Both the position numbers and the translations under genes were made by a program. Below the pieces are notes generated by a model. The model had not been told where the DNA came from. It saw only the letters and a list, made by a program, of their open reading frames with translations, and did not search any database. Of a stretch of DNA of 44,877 bases, positions 1-8,330 are shown one piece after another. The stretch comes from Chloroflexota bacterium. Lineage in GTDB: Bacteria; Chloroflexota; Dehalococcoidia; SM23-28-2; JACOUE01. The stretch covers positions 1-44,877 of the forward strand of contig JACOUE010000032.1 of the NCBI GenBank assembly GCA_016178045.1. The letters are read 5' to 3'. Numbering within the stretch: the stretch's first letter is position 1; every line of letters begins with the position of its first letter.

Positions 1-1677
1 CACCAGGTGCCCGCCGCGGGTGCGCTGCGGCGGCGGCTCCTCCGCCCGCTCGCACCTGATCGTCACGGGCCGACCGAGGAGCTGAGAGGCGACCCCTTCG
101 ATCACCCGCCGGTTGGCGGGGTCGTCGATCTTCTCCAGGTGGAAGCCGTAGTACACCCCCAGGACGATAGTGTCGCCCTCCAGCGCCTTCACCTCGCACG
201 AGCCGTTAAGGAGGCCGGCGACCTGCTTGTGTACGTCTTTGCAGGCCAGGCGCACCCGCTCGAGGAAGTCGGGCGAAAGGGCGTCCGGAGACGGCGCGGG
301 GCCCGCCGCTTCGGGGGGCGCAACCGGCGCGTCCGCCGCCGACAGGTCGATGGCGACGGCCTCGGGCTCCGCCGCAGCCTCCGGTTCAACTTCGGCCGCA
401 GGCGCCTCCGGTTCCGCTTCGGAGGCCGGAGCCTTCGGCGCAGGCGCTTCCGGCGCGGGCGCTTCCGGCGCGGGCGCTTCCGGCGCGGGCGCTTCCGGCG
501 CGGGCGGGGCCAGCGCAGGAGCCTTCACTTTGCCTTCGCTCGGCCGTGGCGCAGGCTCCACCCCGGCCGGCTGGTTCGACGCGGCGAACTCGACCAGCGC
601 CAGCTCCAGCGGCAGGGACGACTGCGGGTCGTCCCGGAAATCGACGCGCCCGAAGGCGCGGAGGGCCTCGATGACGTCGCCCGTCTTCACTTCCCCGGCC
701 AGCGACTGCATCTCGGCGATCTGCTCGCGGGCCAGGTCCAGGGTGTCGCCGGCGCCCGACTTGACCAGCAGAAGGTTGCGCAGATAGCCGACCACCTGTC
801 GCGAGAACTGGCGCATCTCGACGCCGTCGTCGCGCACGGCGCCGATGACCTTCAGCCCTTCGGTGAGGTCGCGCCGGAGGACGCAGCGGGCCAGGTCGCG
901 GCTGCGGGCGTCCATGCTCAGGCCCAGCGCCTCTCGGACCTGCTCCGGGTCGGGCGTAGGGCCATAGTAGGTGGTGATCTGCTCCAGCATGTTGATGGCG
1001 TCGCGGAGGCTGCCGGCGGCGCTGCGGGCGATCTCCTGGAGGGCCACCTCGTCCAGGCCGAAACCTTCCTTCTCGCTCACGAAGGCGAGGCACTCCACCG
1101 CCGGCGACAGCGGGATGCGCCGCAGGTCGAACCGCTGGCAGCGGGAGATGATGGTGGCCGGTACCTTGTGGGGCTCCGTAGTGGCGAGGACGAAGATGAC
1201 GTGCGGCGGCGGCTCCTCCAGCGTCTTCAGGAGAGCGTTGTACGCCTCGGGGGTCAGCATGTGCACCTCGTCGACCAGGTAGACCTTGTAGCGGCCGCCC
1301 ATGGGGGCCAGGCCCACGCGGTCCTTCAGCTTTCGGATCTCGTCGATGCCGCGGTTGCTGGCGGCATCGAGCTCGACCAGATCGAGGGCGCGCCCCTCCA
1401 AGAACGCCCGGCAGGAGTCGCACTGGTTGCAGGGCTCGCCCTCCGCGGGGCCCCCGCAGTTGACCGCCTTGGCGACGAGCCGGCCCAGGCTGGTCTTGCC
1501 CGTGCCGCGGGGCCCGCACAGGAGGTAAGCGTGAGCGACTTTACCGGAAGCGACGGAGTTGCGGAGGGTGCGCGTGACCGGCTCCTGGCCCACCACTTCC
1601 GCGAAGGTCTGGGGGCGCCACTTGCGGTAGAGGACCTGCCCGGCCAGGGAGTCTGTCGAAGGGACTTCGCCGGTCAC
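1..1677 (-). CDS. dnaX: DNA polymerase III subunit tau/gamma (partial, 3' end off window)
   Basis: Clamp-loader ATPase of the replisome; 559 codons are visible and no stop is reached at the left edge. Translating the minus strand from the GTG at 1677 gives the family order: LYRKWRP near residue 16, Walker A GPRGTGKT at 55-62, a zinc module with four cysteines around 73-88, Walker B LVDEVHML, the sensor stretch ATTEPHK, then domain III. A long Ala/Pro/Glu linker encoded by tandem 15-bp repeats leads to a C-terminal domain ending NRRVIEGVASQLLGRPV at the edge. The GTG is chosen because a TATAAT box ends nine bases upstream, which implies a leaderless message. The first 15 codons precede the usual LYRKWRP start of the family and look derived from a CTTCGACAG-type repeat. 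I see no A-rich slippery site for gamma production. The long plus-strand frame over this gene is antisense. Confidence 0.95.
   Translation of the reverse strand, partial: MTGEVPSTDSLAGQVLYRKWRPQTFAEVVGQEPVTRTLRNSVASGKVAHAYLLCGPRGTGKTSLGRLVAKAVNCGGPAEGEPCNQCDSCRAFLEGRALDLVELDAASNRGIDEIRKLKDRVGLAPMGGRYKVYLVDEVHMLTPEAYNALLKTLEEPPPHVIFVLATTEPHKVPATIISRCQRFDLRRIPLSPAVECLAFVSEKEGFGLDEVALQEIARSAAGSLRDAINMLEQITTYYGPTPDPEQVREALGLSMDARSRDLARCVLRRDLTEGLKVIGAVRDDGVEMRQFSRQVVGYLRNLLLVKSGAGDTLDLAREQIAEMQSLAGEVKTGDVIEALRAFGRVDFRDDPQSSLPLELALVEFAASNQPAGVEPAPRPSEGKVKAPALAPPAPEAPAPEAPAPEAPAPEAPAPKAPASEAEPEAPAAEVEPEAAAEPEAVAIDLSAADAPVAPPEAAGPAPSPDALSPDFLERVRLACKDVHKQVAGLLNGSCEVKALEGDTIVLGVYYGFHLEKIDDPANRRVIEGVASQLLGRPVTIRCERAEEPPPQRTRGGHLV
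446..505. repeat. Four perfect 15-bp tandem repeats inside dnaX
   Basis: The unit GCTTCCGGCGCGGGC occurs four times without change, and a degenerate fifth unit lies at about 431-445. On the coding strand the array encodes a repeating Ala-Pro-Glu-Ala-Pro linker between the ATPase core and the C-terminal tau domain. Because the unit is a multiple of three, copy-number change would not shift the frame. Confidence 0.95.
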
Positions 1678-1686
1678 TACGGGGCT

Positions 1687-1714
1687 ATTATAGGCTGGCC
1701 GAAGCGCCAATCAA
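1687..1714 (-). promoter_or_regulatory. dnaX promoter, leaderless type
   Basis: On the minus strand TTGATT (1714-1709) is followed after 16 bases by a perfect TATAAT (1692-1687). The dnaX GTG begins nine bases beyond the -10 box, so transcription should start within 2-4 bases of the initiation codon. There is no room for a Shine-Dalgarno site. Confidence 0.75.
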
Positions 1715-1746
1715 AGACGCCACGCGCCAGGCCGGCACGATTTCGC

Positions 1747-2208
1747 CTAATGGCCCAGGGCGGCCAACAGCGCCTCCTCCTTGGCCCGCATCAGGCGCTC
1801 TTCGTCCGGCTCGGCGTGGTCGTAGCCCAGGAGGTGCAGCACGCCGTGGGCCAGGAGATGGGCGACCTCCGTCTCCGTCGGCCGGCCGTGCTCGGCGGCC
1901 TGGCGCTCGGCCGTGGGGTAGGCGATGACGACCTCGCCCAGGCGAAGGACGGCGTCCGGCGGCCCGACGAACTCTTCGCCCTCGGTCAGGGAGAACGAGA
2001 GGACGTCCGTGGGCTCGTCCTCGCCGGCGTACCGGCGGTTGAGGGCCCGCACTGCGTCGTCGTCGGTGACGACGATGCCCAGCTCGGCGGCCGGGACGCC
2101 CTCGCCGTCCAGCACCCGGCGGGCGACGCCGCCGAGCCACTCCTCGCCGACGGCCGCCGCGAACGGCTCGTCGATGCGGACGGTGATATCGTGCCGGCCG
2201 GCCTTCAC
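1747..2208 (-). CDS. ybeY: Endoribonuclease YbeY
   Basis: Single-strand-specific, zinc-dependent RNase used in 16S rRNA 3' maturation and ribosome quality control. The 153-aa protein is of normal family length. It carries the signature H-G-V-L-H-L-L-G-Y-D-H near residue 125, whose three histidines bind the metal, and TDVLSFSL in the middle. It starts 26 bases after the nuoN stop on the same strand, so it may be cotranscribed as the last gene of the nuo operon, while dnaX downstream has its own promoter. Confidence 0.95.
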   Translation of the reverse strand: MKAGRHDITVRIDEPFAAAVGEEWLGGVARRVLDGEGVPAAELGIVVTDDDAVRALNRRYAGEDEPTDVLSFSLTEGEEFVGPPDAVLRLGEVVIAYPTAERQAAEHGRPTETEVAHLLAHGVLHLLGYDHAEPDEERLMRAKEEALLAALGH

Positions 2209-2234
2209 GGGGCCATGCTAGCAGAAGGCGCAGC

Positions 2235-3710
2235 CTAGCCGAAGACGGCGGCCGCGGCCTCCGACGCCTCGATGAGGGGGAAGGGGAAGATGCCCACGAC
2301 CAGCAGGCCCACTGTCGCCGTCGCCATGGCAAAGCCGAGGGCGGGACTCAAGGGGATAGCCTCCTCGCTGAGGGGCTCGCGCGTGTACATGTTGAGGACG
2401 ACGCGCAGGTAGTAGTACACGGAGAGCACGCTGTTCAGCACGCCGACCACGGCCAGCCACACGAGGTCCGCCTGTACCGCGGCGTTGAAAATGTACACCT
2501 TGGCGATGAACCCTGCCGTGGGGGGGATGCCGGTGAGGGAGACCAGGCAGAGGGTCAGCCCCAGGGCGAGCAAGGGAGAGCGCCTCGCCATCCCCGCGTA
2601 GTCGTCGATCTCGTCGCTCTCGATCTTATTCGATATGGCGATGACGGCGATGAAGGCGCCCAGGTTGGTGAAAGCGTAGGTGGCCAGGAAGAACATCACG
2701 CTGCTGGTGCCCAGCATCACCTGCGGGTCGTTGGCAGCCACCGCCGCCAGGCCGATGAGGAAGTTCCCCGCCTGGGCGATGGAGCTGTACGCCAGCAGCC
2801 GCTTGATGTTCGTCTGCGCCAGGGCCACCACGTTCCCCAGCGTCATGGAGACGGCGGCGATGACGGCGAACATGTTCGCCCAGTCGCTGGCGATGAAGCC
2901 GTCGCCCAGGGCCTCCACGAAGATGCGGAGGGCCACCGCGAACCCGGCCGCCTTCGAGCCCACCGAGAGGTAAGCGGTCACGGGCGTGGGAGCGCCGTGG
3001 TAGACGTCGGGCACCCACATCTGGAAGGGGACGACCGCCATTTTGAAACCGAGGCCCGCCGCCAGGAAGACCGCCGCCAGCACGTAAGCGGCGCGCTCAC
3101 CTTCGTCGGCGGCGGCGACGGCGTCGGCTATCTCGCCCAGGCCGGTGGAGCCCGACAACCCGAAGAGGAAGGCCATACCGTAGAGCGTGACGGCCGAGCT
3201 GATCGCGCCCAGGAGCAGGTACTTCAGCCCCGCCTCGCTGGAGCGCTGGTCCTTGACGAAGCCGACCAGTATGTACAGCGAGATGCTGGTCAGCTCCAGC
3301 GCCACGAAGATGGCGATCAGGTCGATGGTCGAAGCCAGGAGCATCAGCCCGGCGGCGGACGCCAGGACCAGGCCGTAGTACTCGGCGGGGAAGCGGCTGC
3401 GCTTGATGTAGTCCACGGAGGCCAGGATGACGATGGCGGCGGTGCCGGCGAAGAGGAAGTTGAAGAAGAGGGTGAACTTGTCCACCGTCATCGTGCCGCT
3501 GAAAGCTTCGCCCGTCGTGTCGGTGGCGACGAGCAGGCCCGACCAGACGAGGGAGCCCGCCGTCCCCGCCAGGGCGGCCGCCGCCAGGACGGCCCGCTTG
3601 CGCTGGAGGAGCCGCTCGCCCGTGACCAGGAAGGCGATGTCGCCCAGGACCAGAATGCCGGCCATGGCCAGCAGGATGAGCTCCGGCCCCAGGCGGTTGA
3701 CGCTATCCAT
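2235..3710 (-). CDS. nuoN: NADH-quinone oxidoreductase subunit N
   Basis: Antiporter-like membrane subunit of complex I. The 491 residues are nearly all transmembrane helices. Recognisable are LELTSISLYILVGF with the conserved helix-5 glutamate, PFQMWVPDVYHGAPTPVTAYL, and KRLLAYSSIAQAG. It is the last subunit gene of the operon. The 96-bp gap to nuoM holds a two-hairpin repeat. The ATG at 3710 gives the expected hydrophobic N terminus. Confidence 0.96.
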   Translation of the reverse strand: MDSVNRLGPELILLAMAGILVLGDIAFLVTGERLLQRKRAVLAAAALAGTAGSLVWSGLLVATDTTGEAFSGTMTVDKFTLFFNFLFAGTAAIVILASVDYIKRSRFPAEYYGLVLASAAGLMLLASTIDLIAIFVALELTSISLYILVGFVKDQRSSEAGLKYLLLGAISSAVTLYGMAFLFGLSGSTGLGEIADAVAAADEGERAAYVLAAVFLAAGLGFKMAVVPFQMWVPDVYHGAPTPVTAYLSVGSKAAGFAVALRIFVEALGDGFIASDWANMFAVIAAVSMTLGNVVALAQTNIKRLLAYSSIAQAGNFLIGLAAVAANDPQVMLGTSSVMFFLATYAFTNLGAFIAVIAISNKIESDEIDDYAGMARRSPLLALGLTLCLVSLTGIPPTAGFIAKVYIFNAAVQADLVWLAVVGVLNSVLSVYYYLRVVLNMYTREPLSEEAIPLSPALGFAMATATVGLLVVGIFPFPLIEASEAAAAVFG

Positions 3711-3730
3711 GCCGGTGCGCGTCCTGTAGG

Positions 3731-3781
3731 GGCAGACCTTCCGGTCTGTCCGGCACGTCGGACGGAGCTAAAGCTCTGTCC
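3731..3781. repeat. Two-hairpin intergenic repeat between nuoM and nuoN
   Basis: Hairpin 1 is GGCAGACC-TTCC-GGTCTGTC (3731-3750, one G-T pair). Hairpin 2 is GGACGGAGCT-AA-AGCTCTGTCC (3760-3781). The layout matches copies at 17719-17755 and 36141-36195: a TTC-centred first stem and a second stem closed by a two-base loop. It lies inside the nuo operon and could shape mRNA stability or relative expression. Confidence 0.85.
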
Positions 3782-3806
3782 CTTCGGGTTCTCCGCCGCC
3801 AGCACC

Positions 3807-5273
3807 TCACGCCAGCCTCCCCGCTATCGGCGCCACGCCGGACTCTATCAGGTCGATCATCACCGCCGGGTAGACCCCGATGAGGACGATGACCGCGACC
3901 ATCGCCAGGAGGGAGCCGCGCTCCCACCAGGCGACGGCGTCGCCGACGCCCTCCCACTTCGGGCTGAGCTCGCCCCAGAAGACGCGCTGGATCATCCACA
4001 GGATGTAGCCCGCCGTTAGCAGGATGCCGATGACGCCCAGCACGGTGAGCAGCTCGTGGCGGGCGAAGGTGCCCAGGAACACCGTCACCTCCGAAACGAA
4101 GCCAGCCAGGCTGGGCAGGCCCAGCGAGGCCAGCCCGGCGATGACCATCATCGTCGCCAGGAAGGGCATGCGGTGGGCCAGCCCGGACATCTCGCCGATG
4201 TCGCGGGTGTGAGTGCGGTCGTACACCATCCCCACGAGCACGAACAGCAGGCCGGTAATGAGACCGTGGGTGAACATCTGCATGGCCGCGCCGGTCAGAC
4301 CCACGGTGCCCAGGGCCGAGGCGCCCAGCAGCACGTACCCCATATGGCTGACGCTGCTGTAGGCGATCAGCCGCTTCAAGTCCGTCTGGAGCAAAGTGAC
4401 TAGGGCGCCGTAGACGATGTTGACCGCCGCGAACGCCGCCAGGTAGGTCGAGGCGTCCCGGGCCACGTCCGGCAGGATCGAGAAGCTCATGCGGAGGATG
4501 CCGTAGCCGCCCATCTTCAGGAGGACGCCGGCCAGGATCACGCTGACGGCCGTCGGCGCGTCGGTATGGGCGTCGGGAAGCCAGGTGTGGAAGGGGATGA
4601 CCGGCAGCTTGATGCCGTAGGCCACGATGAGCAGGGCGAAGATCGCCTGCACCGGGATGATGGCGTCGCGCAGGGCCGGCATCCGGCTGAGCTCGATGAT
4701 GTCGAAGGTGTTGGCGGAGAAGCCGAGGGCGAGGATGCCGACGAGCATGAACGCCGAGCCGAAGAAGGTGTACAGGACATACTTCCACGCCGAGTAGACC
4801 TTGCGGCCCGTTCCCCAGATGGAGATGAGGAAGTACATCGGCACCAGCTCGATCTCCCAGAAGAGGAAGAAGAGGATGAAGTCCAGGGCGGTGAAGACCC
4901 CCAGCAGGCTCGTCTCCAGCACCAGGATCCAGGCGAAGTACTCCTTCGGCCGCAGCTCGATGTTCCAAGAGATGAGCACGGCGATGGTGGTGAGGAACGA
5001 CGTGAGCACCAGCATCGCCAGGGAGAGGCCGTCCACCCCCAGCAGGTACTGCAGCTTGAACGGGGCGAGGTCCGAGTCGACCCAGGTGTGGCGGTCGATG
5101 AACTGGAAGCCGCCGGGGACGCGGTCGTAAGCGGCGAAGACGGCCAGCGAGGCGGCCAGAACCACCAGCGCAGCCGCCGCCGCCAGCCACTTGGCCCACG
5201 TCTCCCTCTCGCGCGGCAGAAGGGCTATCGCGGCCACGCCGGCAAGCGGGAAGAAGACGATAAACGACAGCAT
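3807..5273 (-). CDS. nuoM: NADH-quinone oxidoreductase subunit M
   Basis: Antiporter-like proton-pumping subunit of complex I, 488 aa. Characteristic segments are FLFWEIELVPMYFLISIWG with the conserved glutamate, KLPVIPFHTWLPDAHTDAPTAVSVILAGVLLKMGGYG with conserved lysines, and LQTDLKRLIAYSSVSHMGYVLLG. It begins seven bases after the nuoL stop. Confidence 0.97.
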   Translation of the reverse strand: MLSFIVFFPLAGVAAIALLPRERETWAKWLAAAAALVVLAASLAVFAAYDRVPGGFQFIDRHTWVDSDLAPFKLQYLLGVDGLSLAMLVLTSFLTTIAVLISWNIELRPKEYFAWILVLETSLLGVFTALDFILFFLFWEIELVPMYFLISIWGTGRKVYSAWKYVLYTFFGSAFMLVGILALGFSANTFDIIELSRMPALRDAIIPVQAIFALLIVAYGIKLPVIPFHTWLPDAHTDAPTAVSVILAGVLLKMGGYGILRMSFSILPDVARDASTYLAAFAAVNIVYGALVTLLQTDLKRLIAYSSVSHMGYVLLGASALGTVGLTGAAMQMFTHGLITGLLFVLVGMVYDRTHTRDIGEMSGLAHRMPFLATMMVIAGLASLGLPSLAGFVSEVTVFLGTFARHELLTVLGVIGILLTAGYILWMIQRVFWGELSPKWEGVGDAVAWWERGSLLAMVAVIVLIGVYPAVMIDLIESGVAPIAGRLA

Positions 5274-5280
5274 TCTTACC

Positions 5281-7215
5281 TCACGGGTTCGCCAGCAATA
5301 TCGCCGCTATCGCCGCCACCACGCCGATAAAGATCGCCGCGCCGTACACCTGCGCCTGTCCCGCCTGGGCCAGCCGCAGGCGCTCGCCGCTGGTCCGGGC
5401 GAAGGCGCCGATGCCGTCCGCCAGGCCGTCGATCACGTACCGGTCCCACAACCCCAGTCCCCACACGACGACTCCCATCACCACCCCCTTGACGATGACG
5501 CCCTCGTACAGGTCGTCCAGGTAGTACTTCCGCTCCAGGACGGTGGGCAGCGGTTGGAGGGCCTCGCGGACGTCCTCGGAGCGGACGCGGCGCAGGCCGT
5601 AGACCAGCCAGGCCACCCCCAGCCCCGCCAGCCCCAGCGCGACCGACCCGGCGGCGATGCCGAAGCTGAACCCGCTCTCCGTCTGGAGCTCGCGCGCCTC
5701 CTGGGGCAGGCTGCCGCCCAGCAGGTGCTCGAACCCGTCCGTCAGGTTCACGAAGCCCGCCCCTACCGAGAGCGCTGCCAGCACCACCAGGGGCAGAGCA
5801 ATCACCCACGGCGACTCGTGGGGCTCGGCCGAGTGATCCCCGTGCTCCGACGGCTCTCCGCCGCGGTACTCACCGCCAAAGGTGAGGAAGAGCATCCGCC
5901 CCACGTAGAGGGCGGTGAGGAAGACGGCGGCCAGCGCCGTCCAGAAGATGCCGGGCTGGTCCTTCCAGGCGTTGGCCAGGATCTCATCCTTGCTCCAGAA
6001 CCCGGCGAAGGGGAAGACGCCCACCAGCGCCAGGGCGGCGATCGTCGTCGCTATGAAGGTAACGGGCATGTAGCGGGCAAGGCCGCCCATCTTGCGCATG
6101 TCGAAGGTGCCGGTGGCGTGGTTGACGGAGCCGGCGCCCAGGAAGAGGAGGGCCTTGAAGAAGGCGTGGGTGAACAGGTGGAAGATCGCCGCCACGAACC
6201 CGCCCACGCCCAGGCCCATCATCATGTACCCCAGCTGGCTGATTGTGGAGTAGGCCATCACCCGCTTGATGTCCGTCGCGACGATGCCGAGCAGCGCGCC
6301 GATGATGGCGGTGATGGCGCCCACCGTGGCGACGGTCGTTATCGCCTCCTCGGACACGGCGAAGACGGGGAAGAGGCGGGCGACCAGGTAGACGCCGGCG
6401 GCGACCATCGTCGCGGCGTGGATGAGGGCGGAGACGGGGGTGGGGCCCTCCATCGCGTCGGGCAGCCAGACGTGCAGCGGGAACTGCGCCGACTTCCCCG
6501 CCGCCCCGGCGAACACGCCCCCGGCGAAGAAGGCGATGACGCTGGAGCCGATGGCCCCGGTCAGGGCCAGCTCCTGGATGCGCGCGATGTCCAGCTCGCC
6601 GGTCTGGGTCCAGATCAAGAGTATCGCCGAGAGGAAGCCCAGGTCGCCCAGCCGGGTGACCACGAACGCCTTCGTCGCCGCCCTCCGCGCCGAGTCGCGG
6701 TAGAACCAGAAGCCGATGAGCAGGTAGGAGCAGAGGCCCACCAGCTCCCAGAAGACGAAGAGCTGGAGGATGTTCGACGAGAGCACCAGCCCCAGCATAG
6801 AGGCGGTGAAGAGCGACATGAAGGCGAAGTAGCGGCTGTACCCCGGGTCGCCGTGCATGTAAGCCTGCGAGTAGAACTGCACCAGCAGCGACACCGAGGT
6901 GACAACGATGAGCATCACCGCGGCCAGGCCGTCCGCCGTCAAGCCGATGTTCACCGTCAGGTCGCCGACGCGCACCCACTCGTGGGACGCGAAGCCGATG
7001 GGGCGGCCGTCCTCCTGGAGGACGCTGTCGAGTACCCAGAGGGAGAAGAGGAAGGCGACGGCGATAGCGGCGACGGTGATGTAGCCGCTGAGCTTAGGGT
7101 TCCAGCGGATGGCCCCGCCTACCGACAGGAGCGCGGCGAGAGAGATGACGGCGAAGGAGCCCAGGGGCAGGAAGAAGATCGCCCAGACTACCGCCTCCGG
7201 GACCTGGTTCAGCAT
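5281..7215 (-). CDS. nuoL: NADH-quinone oxidoreductase subunit L
   Basis: Distal antiporter-like subunit of complex I, with the long lateral helix expected at its C terminus; 644 aa. Visible signatures are FVFWELVGLCSYLLIGFW, KSAQFPLHVWLPDAMEGPTP, SALIHAATMVAAGVYLVAR and KRVMAYSTISQLGYMMMGLG. It is separated by one base from the small ORF upstream, indicating translational coupling. Confidence 0.97.
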   Translation of the reverse strand: MLNQVPEAVVWAIFFLPLGSFAVISLAALLSVGGAIRWNPKLSGYITVAAIAVAFLFSLWVLDSVLQEDGRPIGFASHEWVRVGDLTVNIGLTADGLAAVMLIVVTSVSLLVQFYSQAYMHGDPGYSRYFAFMSLFTASMLGLVLSSNILQLFVFWELVGLCSYLLIGFWFYRDSARRAATKAFVVTRLGDLGFLSAILLIWTQTGELDIARIQELALTGAIGSSVIAFFAGGVFAGAAGKSAQFPLHVWLPDAMEGPTPVSALIHAATMVAAGVYLVARLFPVFAVSEEAITTVATVGAITAIIGALLGIVATDIKRVMAYSTISQLGYMMMGLGVGGFVAAIFHLFTHAFFKALLFLGAGSVNHATGTFDMRKMGGLARYMPVTFIATTIAALALVGVFPFAGFWSKDEILANAWKDQPGIFWTALAAVFLTALYVGRMLFLTFGGEYRGGEPSEHGDHSAEPHESPWVIALPLVVLAALSVGAGFVNLTDGFEHLLGGSLPQEARELQTESGFSFGIAAGSVALGLAGLGVAWLVYGLRRVRSEDVREALQPLPTVLERKYYLDDLYEGVIVKGVVMGVVVWGLGLWDRYVIDGLADGIGAFARTSGERLRLAQAGQAQVYGAAIFIGVVAAIAAILLANP

Positions 7216-7216
7216 C

Positions 7217-7396
7217 CTATATCTTCCTCAGGATCTCCTCGGCTACGTGCGTCTTCCCCCACGGCACGTAGAGGGTGTACGGCTCCATCTCGGCCGCCTT
7301 GGGCCAGCCGGACGCCGGTTGCACCATCACCGAGAGAGCCTCGGCGTTCAGCAACTCCTTCCATATCTCTGCCGTATAGACGTTCTTCACTTCCAT
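7217..7396 (-). CDS. Small soluble protein inside the nuo operon, DUF2007-like
   Basis: A 59-aa product when started at the ATG at 7396. An in-frame GTG at 7411 has a better GGGGAGGGG ribosome site and would add five residues. The protein begins with VYTAEIWKELLNAEALSVMV and ends TLYVPWGKTHVAEEILRKI. This alpha-beta pattern is like the short DUF2007 putative signal-transducing proteins. It sits between nuoK and nuoL, one base from nuoL. It is not a standard complex I subunit and has no membrane segment. Function is unknown; the family match is by eye. Confidence 0.65.
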   Translation of the reverse strand: MEVKNVYTAEIWKELLNAEALSVMVQPASGWPKAAEMEPYTLYVPWGKTHVAEEILRKI

Positions 7397-7440
7397 GAAC
7401 TTAGCCCACACCGCTCGCCCCTCCCCACTCGACCCGCCGG

Positions 7441-7506
7441 GGAACAAGGAACAGGGAACACGGGACAAGGCCCAAACCTTGCGCCATGTTCCTTGTTCCT
7501 TGTTCC
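7441..7506. repeat. Long inverted repeat in the nuoK to small-ORF gap
   Basis: GGAACAAGGAACAGGGAACA (7441-7460) pairs with TGTTCCTTGTTCCTTGTTCC (7487-7506), 20 positions with a single G-T wobble and a 26-base loop. Each arm is itself a run of GGAACA/AAGGAACA units. It occupies most of the gap between nuoK and the next gene, so it would be part of the operon transcript. Confidence 0.9.
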
Positions 7507-7519
7507 TTGACCCTCGTTG

Positions 7520-7834
7520 CTACCACTTCAGCAGGTTGATCTCGTCGATGTTGATCGTCTCCCGGTTGCGGTAGACCAGCACAGCCAGGGCCAGCGCCAC
7601 CGCCGCCTCCGCCGCCGCGACCGTGATGATGAACACCACGAAGACGTGCCCCGTCAGAGGCGACGCCGACTCCACGAACCGGGAGAAGGCGACGAAAGTC
7701 ACGTTCACGGCGTTGAACATTAGCTCGATGCCCATGAGGACGGCGACGGCGTTGCGCTTGGTCAGGGCCAGGTAGATGCCGATGGCGAAGAGGACCGCGC
7801 CCAGGACCAGGAAGTGCTCCAGCCCTACCGACAC
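7520..7834 (-). CDS. nuoK: NADH-quinone oxidoreductase subunit K
   Basis: Small three-helix membrane subunit of complex I, 104 aa, the usual length. It shows LMGIELMFNAVNVTFVAFSR with the conserved helix-2 glutamate, and VAAAEAAVALALAVLVYR with the second conserved glutamate. It starts four bases after nuoJ. Confidence 0.97.
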   Translation of the reverse strand: MSVGLEHFLVLGAVLFAIGIYLALTKRNAVAVLMGIELMFNAVNVTFVAFSRFVESASPLTGHVFVVFIITVAAAEAAVALALAVLVYRNRETINIDEINLLKW

Positions 7835-7838
7835 GCGG

Positions 7839-8330
7839 TCAGTCCTCCCGCACCAGGATGATGGCGCCCAGCATCGCCGCGAGCAGGAGCACGGAGGCGA
7901 TCTCGAAGGGGAGCACGTAGGTGCTCAGCAGCGCCTCGCCGATGACCGAGGTCGTCTCCTCGAACCCGCCCCGCGTCGCCTCCGGCCAGTCAGTGACGAC
8001 CGCTATGGAGATGATGGTCGCCAGGAGGGCGCCCACCAGGGGCAGGGCCGGGAGCCCCAGGGACGTCTCCGCGTTGTCGCGGGCCGCCCGGGGCGTGAGC
8101 ATGATGGCGAAGATGATGAGGACGGGGATGGCGCCGGCGTAGATCAGCACCTGCGCTACCGCCAGGAAGTCGGCGGAGAGGAGGACGAAGATGCCGGCCA
8201 CCCCCACGAAGCTGAGGATGAGGTAGACGACGGCGTGGACCAGGTTGCGGACGGCCACCACCATCAGCGCCGAGCCCACGGTGAGGGCGGCAAGGGTCCA
8301 GAAGGCGACGACGCTGCCGCTGTCGTCCAA
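7839..8330 (-). CDS. nuoJ: NADH-quinone oxidoreductase subunit J
   Basis: Membrane subunit of complex I, 163 aa with about five helices. The motif VYLILSFVGVAGIFVLLSADFLAVAQVLIYAGAI is diagnostic, including the pi-bulge helix region. It abuts nuoH with no intervening base. In most bacteria nuoI sits between nuoH and nuoJ, and here it is absent. Confidence 0.96.
   Translation of the reverse strand: MDDSGSVVAFWTLAALTVGSALMVVAVRNLVHAVVYLILSFVGVAGIFVLLSADFLAVAQVLIYAGAIPVLIIFAIMLTPRAARDNAETSLGLPALPLVGALLATIISIAVVTDWPEATRGGFEETTSVIGEALLSTYVLPFEIASVLLLAAMLGAIILVRED

Noticed and set aside
386-1519. 377-codon minus-strand frame within dnaX
   Set aside because: It is an alternative frame of dnaX; the correct frame carries Walker A, zinc module and sensor motifs and stays open to the window edge.
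7-2238. 743-codon plus-strand open frame across the left end
   Set aside because: It is antisense to dnaX and ybeY, is made of Arg/Gly/Ala-rich low-complexity sequence with no family motif, and arises from GC-rich codon bias.
3731-3781. Terminator between nuoM and nuoN
   Set aside because: The hairpins lack a following T-run and recur elsewhere as a repeat family; nuoN clearly belongs to the operon.
5191-7398. 735-codon plus-strand frame antisense to nuoL
   Set aside because: Composition is Glu/Gly/Asp/His-rich shadow sequence with no recognisable domain; the minus strand encodes a clear NuoL.
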